A DNA stretch of 64,000 nucleotides from positions 744,001 through 808,000 of the forward strand of contig JAJTUQ010000005.1 in NCBI GenBank assembly GCA_021399445.1, written 5' to 3'. The stretch's first letter is position 1. Each line of letters opens with the position of its first letter. Shown piece after piece: positions 44,090-55,942 of this stretch. The translations under genes were made by a program, and so were the position numbers. The notes under the pieces are model-generated. The model was given only the letters and a program-made list of their open reading frames with translations, was not told the origin of the DNA and did no database searches. This DNA comes from Xylogone sp. PMI_703. Its lineage: Eukaryota; Ascomycota; Leotiomycetes.

Positions 44090-45646
44090 TCATTCACTAT
44101 CAGAGTCACTACTACTGCTACTCTCGTCGTCCTCATCTAGAACCCCGTTTCCATCTTCCCCTTCGTCTTCATCTTCATCGTCTTCTACTCCTTCAGGGCG
44201 AGGAATCATCACGAATGCCGCTAAGCAAGTAATCCTGTTCCCCGTCTCGTAGTTCCCTAATAACGTTCCAACCTGCTTCACTTTGCCATCCTTGGCTGCT
44301 GTGAATTCCTTCGCGGGAGGTAGTTTCCATACTTTTATCGCGCCATCACTCGCGCCTGTTACAACGAATTGTGTCCTCGAGGCACCGCTTCCAGTAGTAA
44401 GGACTGTGAAATCCTTCACTCGAGTAGATGATCTGGCCTCCTTGCCTCCCAACTGCGCAATGAGCTTCGCCGCGGGTAACTGGGGTTCCTTATCCTTTTC
44501 AGTATTTGGAGTCTCCAGATCCTCTTTCCTCGTCGAATAGAACAACACCCTCCCGTCCTCTGTGCTCACAGCCAAGACTTGCTCATCTTCATCTTCCTCC
44601 AGGCTAACATAAGCCACCTGATGAATCTTCATCATTCTCGGTCCCGAACCCAAAACGACCTTACACCGCGGCTTACAGTCCATCCCAAACACCAACGCCC
44701 CCTTCTCAAACACAATACAAAACTCCTCTCCTTCCCCAGAATCATCATCACCACCGCCATTACTACCATGACTCCCCCAAACCACCCTCCTCCCCTCTCC
44801 GCTGGAGAACTTCCCCTCGCCGACCTCATTCAACATCCCTCTCTCGAAACTCAACACCCCAGCCTTCTTCCCCGTCACCAAATTCCACAACCTCATACAC
44901 TTCTCCCCCTTCCCCACACTAATCATGAGCTTCATACTCGGATGAATCGCAAACCCATTCACCCCGCTCGGTGTCCCCCCAGGCGGCGCCGTATCCCCAC
45001 TCGGCCGTCCCTGCGCCTTGGGAATCGGCACCTTAATCGTGCTGAGCAACGACCAATCCCTCGTCCGCGTCACCGCGATGGTCGAGTCCTCCGCGGAACT
45101 AAGCAGCTTGCCTCGCGTGGGGAAGCTCAGCGCGGTGATGGCCGAGGAGTGGTGCATTAGGGAGCCGAGCTCGCGGTTCTGCGGGTCCTCGACGATGGCA
45201 CGGGAGGTGAGCGAGGGGATCACGGGCACGGTGATGCGTTTCGGTGGGTGCGCTGAAAGATGGTATAGGTTTATCCTCTCGTCGGTGCTGCCGGTTGCGA
45301 GGATGATTTTCTGCTTTTGCTTGGGGACGGGCGCGGATGGAGGGGAGAGAGCTGCGGCGCGGATGGCGGAAGTGTGGGCGCTGAAGAGGAAAGTGTCGGC
45401 GAATTGGATGTCTTGTTTGTCATTTTTGGATTGTGATTGTGATTGTGGGATTGTGACTGTTATTCCGTGGAGGATGCGGTCATAGGAGCCAGCTACTATT
45501 TGAATTGAGATAGGTCCCGTTGCAGCAGCCGCTGCTGCTGCTGGAGCTTTTGAGGTCGATTGTGACGATTCAGGTTTTAACTTTTTTGCAGCAGTCGATT
45601 GAGAATTGGCAGACTCGCCATTCTGATTGCGCTTTCTCTTCGCCAT
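44090..45646 (-). CDS. MAK11: WD40 ribosome-assembly factor Mak11 (PAK1IP1 family)
   Basis: Mak11 is a nucleolar WD-repeat protein needed for 60S ribosomal subunit assembly, acting with Rlp24; this is known in yeast. The single exon encodes 518 residues. The N-terminus is basic with likely nuclear signals (MAKRKRNQNGE, AAKKLKPE). WD40-like repeats follow, for example ILATGSTDERINLYHL, HHSSAITALSFPTRGKLLSS, AEDSTIAVTRTRDW, GKGEKCMRLWNLVTGKKAGV and VVTGASDGAIKVWKLP. The C-terminus is a run of Asp, Glu and Ser (EDDEDEDEGEDGNGVLDEDD then serines). The protein is longer than yeast Mak11 because of loops within the propeller. A CACGTGAT element lies at 45801-45808 upstream. Confidence 0.9.
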   Translation of the reverse strand: MAKRKRNQNGESANSQSTAAKKLKPESSQSTSKAPAAAAAAATGPISIQIVAGSYDRILHGITVTIPQSQSQSKNDKQDIQFADTFLFSAHTSAIRAAALSPPSAPVPKQKQKIILATGSTDERINLYHLSAHPPKRITVPVIPSLTSRAIVEDPQNRELGSLMHHSSAITALSFPTRGKLLSSAEDSTIAVTRTRDWSLLSTIKVPIPKAQGRPSGDTAPPGGTPSGVNGFAIHPSMKLMISVGKGEKCMRLWNLVTGKKAGVLSFERGMLNEVGEGKFSSGEGRRVVWGSHGSNGGGDDDSGEGEEFCIVFEKGALVFGMDCKPRCKVVLGSGPRMMKIHQVAYVSLEEDEDEQVLAVSTEDGRVLFYSTRKEDLETPNTEKDKEPQLPAAKLIAQLGGKEARSSTRVKDFTVLTTGSGASRTQFVVTGASDGAIKVWKLPPAKEFTAAKDGKVKQVGTLLGNYETGNRITCLAAFVMIPRPEGVEDDEDEDEGEDGNGVLDEDDESSSSSDSDSE

Positions 45647-46455
45647 AATTGATGTTGTGCTGGCCGCCTGTCTGCTCTTTTGGTTCGAAGAAAGGTGAGG
45701 AGGTTATCAAGCGTTCGGAAGCTTTATCAAAAATTTCGAGAGGTTCTAGATAAATTTTGACAGGGGTGGTTTCCCGCTAGTGCCTAGTTACGTCAAGAGG
45801 CACGTGATGTCAACTGTCCTTTTTCGCTCGTTATGGGGAGGAAATGTAGAAACTTAAAAGGAATTCAGATTTAAAGATTCGAGTCCAGCTCTCCTGATTG
45901 TGTAGGTCTTGTCAGACGTGGTGAGATGTGTGCACTGTTAAGACCGTGATAGTACGAAAACTAGTCATACTTGATTTAACGAAGTAGTATATCTAAAACC
46001 AAACCAAATTTATCTTCATGAAATTTAACAAACATGCTATAAAGGTCGAATTCCCGACTTTCATACTACTTAAGCTCATGAACATACGGAATTTCTAGCC
46101 AGATTACCCCAGAATCTTGGGTATATAAAGGCTTCATATTAAGCTTTAATTTTTTCGAATGCATTATTAATTTATGTTAATGGAAAGAAATTATTTCAAG
46201 GGTTACAAACAAAATCGGAGCATGATATTATCTTCATGGGTCGTCGATTTTCCAATTCGAGAAGAGGAACATTGCATCCAGTAGTTACGACCGGTGCAAC
46301 CCCCCTTAATATAATTAGCTATTCATCTGCATCTAGCATATCTGAGTTTCTATTCTTTTTAGCTTACAGCTCGTGAGTAGAGAGATAGATAATAGACTCT
46401 ATTTCTTCTCATTCTTCACTGATATCAATCAATTCTATTTACATGCTGCTCACTA
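45647..46455. other. MAK11 promoter and acid phosphatase 3' region
   Basis: AT-rich sequence with no gene. It contains the CACGTGAT element at 45801-45808. A tRNA-like patch near 45836-45897 was considered and rejected. Confidence 0.45.
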
Positions 46456-48263
46456 TCATGACTTGATCGAAGATGAATTCACAAAAACCGTCCCGTCATA
46501 ATCTGCCCCTCCCGTGCCGTTCTTGAGCGTGTAGTTGCCGAAACACGCAAAATCATAGTTGCTCAGCTCGCTGACCTGCGACTGGCTTTCCACGAAGCTC
46601 TCCAGAGCACACAGACCATCCACCCGTCCCGAGCTGGCAGTGCCGCATTTGCCGCCCCGGATGGTATTCAGAGGCACGATACCATTGTTCAGTCGCATTC
46701 GAATGAACTTGGATGTGGCATTCTTCGGGTCGTACCCGTACGTCGTGGGAGTGTATTGCACACGCGATTCCTTGACCGGTGCTGGGTCTGGCGAGGAGCA
46801 ACCGATAACTTCAGTAATGAGACGAGCTCCGAAGGGAGTTAGGTCAGAAAGAATAAAGTGACGGTGTGGATTTGGGGGGAACTGTGCGAGGGATGGCGGG
46901 TCACGGAAGTAGTCAACAGACATCGCGGTGAGCACTGAGACGATAATATCATCATGGCTGAAGTCTGCATAGAAGGGCTGGCCTAGCGGGAAGGTCCTGC
47001 CGTTGTCATCGTATGTGCTGTTCACCGAAGAGTCGGAAGACGTAATATACTCGTGTGTGAGGCGGGCAATGAGCTCTTCAACGTAACCTAGCCCTTGGGC
47101 ACGTCCAGTTGGGTTGCCAAAGCTGTAATCATAGAAATCTAGAGGGGTCAGCCCAAATTTATTTTGCTCTCTTCCTGTAATGGCTTTTGACTCCTGTAGG
47201 TAAATGATCCGCAGAGGCTGGGACATCTAGGACTCACATTCCATATCCAGGGTATTCTCAAAACCAGCCCACTCATCAGCAGTGAAGAGGGTGCAGAACT
47301 CAGACTGCCCAATATATGCTTGCTCATAGGCGCAAATGCTCTGCATAGCATAGGTATCATTAGCTGTAAGCTTGAAGCCTTCTGGGGCATAACGCTGCAA
47401 TCTTTTGGTAGCCGCTCCTAAGTATTTGGGGATGTATGAGAACAGGTCCGCATCACCAATAAATCCAATTTCGGGGATATTTCCATTGGGACAGCTGTCA
47501 TAGGATGCCAGAGTATTGTTCTCAGTTCCACCCTCCGGAATGACAATAACATTAAACGGCGTAGTGAAATTAGAAAGAGTGTCATCAGGGACAGGCTGAT
47601 AGCTGGTCCCAAAGAAACCGAGAGCCCAGCTAAGCATGCTGTTATAGATACGTGACTGAGAGGTGGTTCTCAGACTAATTGTTGGACGAGCAGTACCATT
47701 GGGGAAGCTCGCGTTATATTGGAGCTGGGCAACGGACGCATTGAAGATGGTTCGGCCATATCGGTTCCAGAAGCTGACTCCAGACTGGAATTCTGTCAGG
47801 GCCCCGATGCCAGTGAGTAAGCCAGTATCTTGCATTATATACGAGTAAGTGTTCAAGAAACGGAGGGGTCCGGTGAACGATCCGGTCTTATTTGTTGATA
47901 CTCCTGATGTATAGTTTAGAAGTTTCTGAGCAAAGAATTGATCGAGTTCTCCATCATCATTGGCGCTTGTCTGAAAACGCTGGGCATGACGCTGAAGGGT
48001 ATGAGCACTCTCCTACCACGGTAGAATATGGTTAGAAGAGCCAATTGGCAATGGTGGAAAGAGCTGCTTACAATTTGGCATCCTGACGGTAGACCAACAT
48101 ATTCCACACCGAAGTAATCCTCTGGGTTGTCGTGGTACGGAGTTATCTGACCCCAGTATCTCTGGATCTGGTTGATATCGGTGAGGAGATCAACGGGATC
48201 TGAGTACGCGGCGTGGCTGACAAAAGCCAAAGCGCCTGTGGTAGAGATGGCAGTGAGACGCAT
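46456..48263 (-). CDS. Secreted histidine acid phosphatase (phytase-like fold)
   Basis: Three exons (48263-48072, 48012-47238, 47138-46456) encode 549 residues. A signal peptide (MRLTAISTTGALAFVSHAAY) directs export. The enzyme family transfers phosphate to a catalytic histidine and releases inorganic phosphate from organic esters. The catalytic segment reads ESAHTLQRHAQRF, with the essential Arg72-His73. The usual RHGxRxP is altered: Gly is Ala and Pro is not present. The second motif, ADFSHDD, supplies the HD pair at about 384-385. Several N-x-S/T sites fit a glycoprotein. Paired cysteines (SYDSCPNG, SICAYEQ, DFACFGN) would form disulphides. Phosphate starvation is the usual trigger for such genes, but no regulator site was identified. 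Confidence 0.88.
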
Positions 48264-49871
48264 TTTGTGCAATTGAGAGACTAAAAAGCTTGATACAAGC
48301 CTTGTATGAACCCACCTAAGGAGATCTCCCACAAAAGAAAGTCCAAAAAATCTTCTGCCAAGTGTGGGCGAGAGGGGGTTTAAAGCTTAGAAGCTGCTTC
48401 ATGCAAAAGCCTACCTGTTCGTGCCTGTTTCCGTGGGATCAAACTACAATAGGAAGTAGCTAGTAGCTAGGAAAAGCACCCTTACCTTGTCTTTTTTACA
48501 AATTCTGTAGCGGGTCGGACGGTTACCTTTCCCAGTTCCCGACCTAGGCAGAGAAGGCGTTGAAGCTGCAGATCTATCGGCAACTGCCCACATCCCACTT
48601 CCTGCTGGAAGCACGGGTGGGTACCAACATGCAAGTGTCGCGTGCCCTCCGAACCCTACGTGTGGTCATAAAATCCCATATAAATCTGCAAAAAGATCAA
48701 TTGCATTGGAGCTGTAGATGGTGGACTCGATAGGGAGTTACTCCATTCAATTTTGGTACCAAATTGAGCAGCTTCGCAAGAGTATACAGGATACATCCTG
48801 AACGGGAGCTGGCGGATAAGCTGACGACGGTCCTGTGCAGTGACGTACGGGAATGGGTAGGCCGAGTTATGCTTCCGAGCCTCCGATAGCAAGCAATGCA
48901 AGGTTGTCTAGAAAACAATAGGTGTTTACATCGAGATGGGCCAGATAAGATAAGATCCTGCATCACGTTTTCCTTTCCAACGTTCCTTGTGGAGAAGAAG
49001 GGAAGAGGGGAAGATGATGGCTTTCGCGAGGTTCCAGGATCAGATAAGATGACGAGGATGACGGTGGCTTCTCCGCCAGTGGACGGTTCGCATCTTAGCA
49101 CGAGGAGGACAAGCAACATGCTCGAGACAAGAATCACGCATAATCGTTATGCATTAAAAGTAATGAGTTCTGGGTGCAGCGCCGAGAAAACCGAGAATGG
49201 AGGAGTACCGTTTATCGAGCCCTTGACTATTTGCTCCATCGATGCAAAAGCTTGCCTTTGCTTGTTTTGAGTGTCCGATGCGGGTAGGTGCATACGTGCC
49301 AAGAAAGTACTACAAGTATTACTGTAGTACAGTGCTTGTAGCTGCCTACTGCTACTTGCTAGCGACTGCTTAACACACTAAATATTCCTATATAAACCCT
49401 AATAAACAACAATCCTCCCAGCAGGCACCAAGAGTGGTCGACTTGCTGTAGGGCGAGGAGGACTCGTAGTCCCGTACGGTTAGAAGAGAAAGCATATAGC
49501 ATGACCGCTGTATGGCCCGCACTCTGTTTTCATCTATGCTTTATTTTTTTCTTCTATCGTCGTCTTTGTATTTACTTTATTTCCTGGGCTTGTCTATATT
49601 TTTACTACATATCTCTCGGTTTTACGGATTACATTGCATATTCTGGGGTTAGCGTGTAACATCTCACTACATGGAGGAATATTTTCATGGAAGTACGCTA
49701 ATACAACTGCAGCAGAAGTGGATAAGATTCACGATGGCTACACTTGGAATAATGTGAAATTGCCATCAAAAGCTGAATCCATTATGTTGAACTGAAGGTC
49801 CTACCTACTTAAAAAAATTCAAAACAGACTTTTTATCCTGCCAGATGTCATACATGAACTCAATAGCTCTT
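48264..49871. other. Intergenic region, no gene supported
   Basis: About 1.6 kb. Open frames of 124 (plus) and 146 codons (minus) overlap near 48700-49270 but neither shows family features, so neither is called. An inverted repeat GTACTACA...TGTAGTAC lies at 49307-49330. Confidence 0.45.
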
Positions 49872-51199
49872 TTAGTTAGGGATACACTGGGAACATTATT
49901 AGCATCTGTTATCAATCTGATCAAGTCATAGGGAGCTATGTCAGCATACCTGCCAGTACCAATCGCTGAAGTGAGTGCAAGTATTGCCAGAAGCGCAAGT
50001 TCCAGAACCAGTCCATCCATTGCCGCCACTGAAAAGATATTAGCACATGCCAACCCGAGGAGGGGTAGAGGGCTCGGTCATACCATTGACCCCATGATGG
50101 GATGCTTCCACCGCTAGGTGGAGGAGCAGCGGTTGTAGTGGGTCGACCCGTGGTGCTTGTTCTTAAGGTAGTTGTTGTGGGTTGTGCGGTGGTGGTGCTG
50201 GGGCCTGAGCCACCACCAGTGATACCGAACCAAGCAAGGTCGACAGTCTCGTGTACAGGGACAGTGTGGCCAACGTTAACCGCGGAGTAACCTATGAGTT
50301 GTGTTCCATCACCGTAGACCATCTGTGTGTAGCCAGATTGAGGGGTATTGGTAACGTTGTGGTTGAAGGGGGCATTGAGAACTGTTGACCACTCCTTGAG
50401 CTCTTCACCCAAGTTAGGGTAGTACAACGTGGTGTCAATGGTTCCGTGCCAGCTGCATAGTATTCAAGTAAGCATCAGACTCGTCAATACATAGAAGGTT
50501 AAAGAAAAGCATGAGGTAAGGCCAACATGGTAACACTTACAGCAACATCTTCGGGTAACTTCCAGTATACCCAGGGTAATAGCTCTTCACCTGGGCAGCC
50601 CATTGAGCACCAGTCTGGATCAACTGGCCATTGGCACACTGGCTGTTCCATCCTGGAGTAGCCATACCAGCGGTGGCACCTGGGACATAGAAGCATCCAT
50701 CAGCCACTCCGGAGTAAGCCGAGCCAGCCTTTATGACATCGGGATATGCACCAGCCAACACGTTGGTCATCATAGCCCCAGAGCTACTGCCCGTAGCATA
50801 GATGCGGTTTGCATCACCTCCGTAGTTGGCTGCAGCGTATTTGGCCATATTGACAATCGTCTGGCTGTCTCCACCACCATTGTGTGTCAGTGAAGCCGTG
50901 GAAGCGACATCCCAGCAGCCTCCTGACGATGGAGAACTCGGGTAGACAACAATATAGCCGTATTGATCTGCCAAGTTGGCGTATTGAGTAGCTGAAAAGT
51001 AATTCGGGCCCGTGCCTGTGCAGTAGTGAATGGCCAAGACGATGGGTGCATTTGCTACTTTGCTGGCAGGCACATAGATGTACATCTGTGCTGCCGTCGG
51101 GCCTTGATTGAAGGCCGTGACATGCTGCAATGTAGATGAGAGAGCATTTACAGCCACTGAAAAGCCAGAAAGGGCCGTGAAGGTCAAGAAGGACCGCAT
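49872..51199 (-). CDS. Secreted feruloyl esterase / acetylxylan esterase (CE1) with C-terminal CBM1
   Basis: This enzyme cleaves ester-linked ferulic or acetyl groups from plant cell-wall xylan. Four exons (51199-50541, 50452-50084, 50028-49950, 49886-49872) encode 373 residues. A signal peptide (MRSFLTFTALSGFSVAVNA) is followed by an alpha/beta-hydrolase domain. Nucleophile Ser139 lies in GSSSG, the acid Asp226 in WHGTID, and the His in VGHTVPVHE. A Thr/Ser/Pro linker leads to a CBM1 cellulose-binding module (about 337-373): SWGQCGGNGWTGSGTC then ASGNTCTHFSDWYWQC. The last exon is only 15 bases, coding for Cys-Ile-Pro-Asn and stop; it supplies the final disulphide cysteine. The layout matches fungal FaeB/PHB-depolymerase-like esterases. 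The fungus therefore degrades plant material. Feruloyl versus acetyl preference cannot be decided. Confidence 0.92.
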
Positions 51200-52444
51200 G
51201 ATTGCTGCTGATACAGACGTATGCTCGGCGTGGAGATCCTCGCAAATGAGATTGAGATAACAGCCAAATAAGAAACTGGAGATGCTGTTGAAATGAAAAA
51301 GAACCTACCTCATGAGAGGAGATAACTTGCCTTATATACAAGAGTCGGCGAATTCCTGTCCTACGGAGATTTCTGGAGTCACAAGCTCCGCAGAACATTT
51401 GGTCCTCTCGTCCGGGCTTATATAGCTTGGTAGAGCAAATCACATTAATCCGGACTTCCATTCAGGTAGCCTCATCAGGTAATATCCGTGTATTTTTCCA
51501 CCCAGCAGCATGTAGGACCGTCATCCGCTCCAGGATTAGAATAAGCTATCTGAGCGAGACCGGCCACAAAGATGCCAGCTATATATTAATATGGGTGGGG
51601 AATAGATAGAAAAGTGATACAGGTAATACCCGGTAATACCACTGGCGTACTCGACAGCCATTGAGGAGTGTTGAAAATAGAGTACAAGTTCTGCCGGCAA
51701 AACAGGAAGAAGTCGTGGAGAGAGCTCATGCATCGGCAACGCCCTGAATGTGGGGTTCGCGAGTGCGAGTGCCGGCCCTGACTCCCGCCCTCACGATGAG
51801 TAGAGCTTATGGACTGGCGAGCTACCCGAGTGGCTGGAAGCTCACTGAGACTGTTGAAGCTGGAGGACCAAGACGACGTAATCATAATATCCTTATTAAT
51901 TTAAGCCTTGTACTAATCCGCTATAGGGATCCAACATTTAGGCAAACGCCTGGCTGAATAAAGGCTGAATTTGTGCATTACTATGCTTGTGGGGCGATGT
52001 GAGGGTGCACGATAGAACATGGCTCTACGCTCTTGTGCTACGATACATTTTCTTCAACTTACCCCCCGATATGCATATAGCTTGCTTAGTGTGATCCTGG
52101 AGCAAATTGTATTGATCGTCTTAAGTTCTTTCGAACCATTACCTAGTCAAAACAGAAAGGTGATATTTAACCAGAAGATGACGATCAAAAAGCTTAATAC
52201 AACTTGGCTCTTTGGCCTGGGTATCTATGTGGTAATAATAGTCCACCTAACGTTGAAAGGTGTCTGGGTATGTGCTAGAATACACATTACACGCATAGGA
52301 CAAAATGCCTCTATGAGGCGGTTGAGTAATCCCTGCCAAACATGTCCCTTTTCTCTACAACATGCAAACAAAGCATGACCATCAGATATATGAGTCCAGC
52401 CCACTCCCTCCTCAGGTAAAGATAGCTCCTAGTTTACAGGACAT
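51200..52444. promoter_or_regulatory. Upstream region of the feruloyl esterase gene
   Basis: No gene is seen. This should include the promoter of the esterase and the 3' region of the next minus-strand gene. I found no clear XlnR site (GGCTAA type) in the proximal part. Confidence 0.4.
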
Positions 52445-53039
52445 TTAGGAGAAGAATCCTGCCATCAATATATCACCGGGTATGACCTTAGACAGATTGT
52501 CCACCGCTTCCTTGATCTTTGGACCAAAGTTGACTGGATTGCCAGCCTGTCCTGTCATCCTGGCCCCTTTGCCAGACTTATCATCTACGAGTGTCTGTAT
52601 CATCATTGAACGACCGCAGGCGTCGGCAAAGACCTTATTGGCCGCATTTTGGCCCGTTCCTTGGATCATGAGGTTAGACATAGTGTTCAAGTTCGGATTT
52701 GCATTCACTCAGATACAAGCTGAGTATGACGACATTCCGACATACCTGGTGCGGGGCGGAACTGGTCGGGGTGCTTCAAAGGCTTGCCATCCTTGATGTT
52801 ATCATATTCCGAAATCATGTACTTGGATCGATTGGCGAAGTCCCAAATGTAGAACAGAGTTTGAGAGCGGTCAGGAGCTGCCCAAGCTTCATGTTCTTCA
52901 ATTGCACTAGTTTACGAAAATTGTTAGTATTCCTTTACTGGACATTGCATACTTTTGTGATGGATTTAAATTACTCAATAATAGCTTGATATGCGGCTTC
53001 AATATCAGCACGCTGTTTGTCGGTAGGTGTTGGAGCCAT
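52445..53039 (-). CDS. Small uncharacterised protein of 146 residues
   Basis: Three exons (53039-52975, 52906-52746, 52659-52445) encode 146 residues from MAPTPTDKQRADIEAAYQAI to DILMAGFFS. Phases agree, and each intron has GT...AG ends with a branch-like CTAAC in introns 1 and 2. The middle reads LFYIWDFANRSKYMISEYDN and the C-terminal part is conserved-looking (GKGARMTGQAGNPVNFGPK). There is no signal peptide and no membrane segment. I do not recognise the family. It shares a divergent promoter of about 560 bases with the sphingolipid C9-methyltransferase gene. Confidence 0.75.
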
Positions 53040-53595
53040 TTTTTACGATCAAAGGAGTAGGATGAAGCAATGATCAAGAAGATTTTTGGATGTCTTTGAC
53101 ACTTTCTTCTTTTCTTCTCTACCTCGCTTTATACTCTTGCAAATACATTTAATTTGGAGTTGAGGAAGCTTCTAGATAAGAGCAGCACCTGCTGATCCGT
53201 GTGAGCTTTGAAACAGCAGCTTATGCGGCCTGGAGACGCGAACCGCGACAGTATCTACGTCATTATTGGTGGATATAAATCTACAGCACGTGATCGGCGA
53301 GGCAAATAAACCAAAAGAGGTAAATAGGGTCCAAGCAGAACGCAACAGCACGGGGCAGTTCAGGGCACGTTGTCACTTTTAGCTCGCCAGCCAATCAAGG
53401 GTCCAACCATATTGTGGACCACGACACACAAGTCAAGCGAGGGGCTACGGAAGGGATGGGCACATCGATTATTCGCTGTCTCCTGGATTGACCGCCTTGA
53501 CTTCTCAATCCTGGAGAAGATAAAAGCTTCACATCCTCTTGCACTTTTCTAGGAACATATCTGCATTTCTCTTCTCTGGTGAGGAGGTTGCAGTC
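53040..53595. promoter_or_regulatory. Divergent promoter of the 146-residue gene and the C9-methyltransferase
   Basis: A CACGTGAT element lies at 53287-53294 near the middle of this shared region. No coding sequence is seen. Confidence 0.4.
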
Positions 53596-55326
53596 ATGTC
53601 TTCCAAGTCAATGAGTGCCAATGGCTCGGAGAGCGAGTTCGAGTTCATCGAGACTCCCAAAGCTGCCACTCCAACATTCGAGAAATTCGAGGATTGTGGT
53701 GTCAGGACTACCTCAGTATGTTTAATCTGTCCAATTTGTTCAAGGAGAGAAATAAAAATTTCTTTCTGAATTGAATCTTCTCTAATCTCGGTGGGCAGTA
53801 CCCCGCTATCAAAAATGCTCCCCTCCCCGCAGACGGTGCTGGTTCAGACACCTTCTCTAATACCGTGCTCTTCTCCCTTCTCTTTATTGTCCCATACTAC
53901 ATGGCCTGGAAGGTCGGAGGTGGATTGAAGACCACCATCTTCTTTGGCCTGTTCACTAGTGTTCCCATTTTATTGGGCTTCTGGACTCTTGCTTCATCCT
54001 TTTCACCTCGCAAGAACGAGAAGGCCAAGTTCCCAGGCCGCCCTGTTGAGCACTATATCACCTTCAAGAACGATGCCGACAAACTCAAATACAGTGGAAG
54101 GAACAAGATCCCCATGGAGACTTTCCATAACATGTACTTTGATGGCGAAGTTGACTTCAACGGCGATGCTCTCGAGGTGCTAGAATATAGACATGATTGG
54201 GCTAGTTTCAACTTTACTCTCAGTCTTTTCAAATACGTCTTCTTTAGCTTCGCCCCAGAAGTGATTATGCACACAAGGTCACAAGGTATGTCCCTACTGG
54301 TGTCTTCTCACTGCTGAAACTAGCCCTAATACCTGGTTTGTAGATGAGGAGCAAGTCCGTGATCACTACGACCGTGGTGATGATTTTTATGCTTGGTTCC
54401 TTGGCCCACGTATGATTTACACCTCGGGTGTGATCTCTGATATCAACAGAGAAGAAACATTGGAGCAGCTACAGGACAACAAGCTCGCTATTGTTTGCGA
54501 GAAGATTGGCCTTAAGGAAGGCGAGAGACTTCTGGATATTGGATGTGGCTGGGGAACCCTTGCCCGATATGCAAGTGTCTGCTATGGTGCTAAGGCAACT
54601 GGTGTCACTCTGGGCCGTAACCAGACTGCATGGGGAAACAATGGCCTCCGCAAATCCGGCATCCCTGAGGAGCAAAGCAAAATTCTCTGCATGGACTATC
54701 GTGATATCCCTGTCCCTGAAGGTAAATACAACAAGATCACCTGTCTTGAGATGGCCGAACATGTCGGTATCCGACACCTTACTGGATTTTTAAGGCAAGT
54801 CTATGACATGCTCGACGATGACGGAGTCTTCTTCCTACAGGTTGCTGGTCTAAGAAAATCTTGGCAGTATGAGGATTTGATCTGGGGCCTTTTCATGAAC
54901 AAGTACATCTTCCCTGGTGCTGACGCTTCCACTCCACTTGGATTCTATATTAGCTGCTTGGAGAGTGCCGGTTTTGAGGTGAAGGGAATCGATACCATCG
55001 GTGTCCACTACTCCGCAACTTTGTGGAGATGGTACAGAAACTGGATGGGTAACCGCCAGAAGGTTGAAGCTAAATATGGCAAGAGGTGGTTCAGAGTAAG
55101 TTAAAGCACTCCTCAAATAGCTCAATTGCTAACACTGCAACTCCAGATCTGGGAGTATTTCCTAGCATATTCCACGATTGTCTCCCGCCAAGGAGGTGCA
55201 ACTTGCTACCAGATCACCCTTGTTAAGAACCTCAACTCCACTCATCGTATTGAGGGAATTGACAGTCAGTTTGGCCTTTCTGGCGCCTTGTCTGCTAACA
55301 AGGTAAAGATGTCAAAGAGGGAATAA
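53596..55326 (+). CDS. Sphingolipid C9-methyltransferase
   Basis: This enzyme adds the C9 methyl branch to the sphingoid base of fungal glucosylceramides, using S-adenosylmethionine; it is related to bacterial cyclopropane fatty acid synthases. Four exons (53596-53715, 53799-54285, 54344-55095, 55147-55326) encode 512 residues, the usual length. Two membrane spans lie near the N-terminus (TVLFSLLFIVPYYMAW and TTIFFGLFTSVPILLGFW). The SAM-binding motif is LLDIGCGWGTLARYA (about residues 264-278). The family segments DHYDRGDDFYAWFLGPRMIY and CLEMAEHVGIRHL are present. Fungi use the product in membranes, hyphal growth and sensitivity to plant defensins. Paralogues are common in fungi, so the exact member (A or B type) is not decided. 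Confidence 0.95.
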
Positions 55327-55942
55327 ATTTCCCCTGCTCGATCAAGTGTGTTATGATTCTCTGACGCCGAACACACATTGGCTTAGCTATTTGGTGTAAT
55401 GCAGTGAAGGTTGGGGCCACTATGATCAAACCTGGTCCCCAACTATGACATGACGGATGATATTGAGTGAATGGATGATATTCTTATCTCTCTTTTGATA
55501 TTGCCGTTGTAGAACGTCTAGTACTGAGTGCTGGATCAATTGTTAGACTGGAATTTTGGGAACGCGGTCCGTCGGCTGGGGCCACAGAGCGCTGGCTCGG
55601 TAATCCACGACTATTGCTACTAGAGCCATGTTATATAGTCAACAGAATAGAAAGGGATAGTCGTAGCTATTAGTTTTGGAAATCTTGGTTCTTATAAACT
55701 GTATTCTGGTTATTTCTTGTCGTGGTTGCATTCGGCAGGAGATGGTGCGCGGGGATATCGGAACACCGCCCCTCGCTAACCAGGCATCGTACCAGCAAGC
55801 ATACCTGTAATCATTCCAGCAGTTGCTGGTCTAAGCTTCGTCATTGCGCCGTTACACGCGTGGCACCTCGACCGCCAACCTTTTTCACCATCCCCATTGT
55901 ATCTCATTCTATCTCCATCTTCGTTGGGTTTCGGCAACAATC
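55327..55942. promoter_or_regulatory. Intergenic region between the C9-methyltransferase and PAN1
   Basis: No gene is seen. The segment just before PAN1 is pyrimidine-rich, consistent with a leader. Confidence 0.4.

Noticed and set aside
45836..45897. tRNA-like segment with a GATTCGAGTCC patch and ends that could pair (GGGGAG with CTCTCC)
   Set aside because: No D, anticodon or T stems could be drawn, and the A box is absent.
48697..49270. Overlapping open frames of 124 (plus) and 146 codons (minus)
   Set aside because: They overlap on opposite strands, have no recognisable features, and lie in a promoter-sized gap; probably chance.
51815..51860. A-box-like sequence TACCCGAGTGGCTGG resembling a serine or leucine tRNA
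   Set aside because: No B box follows at the right distance and no acceptor stem could be paired.
664..53294. Recurring CACGTG hexamers (664, 8553, 19395, 45801, 53287) as a shared regulon signal
   Set aside because: A six-base palindrome is expected about fifteen times in 64 kb by chance, and one lies in an intron. They are noted only as local promoter features.
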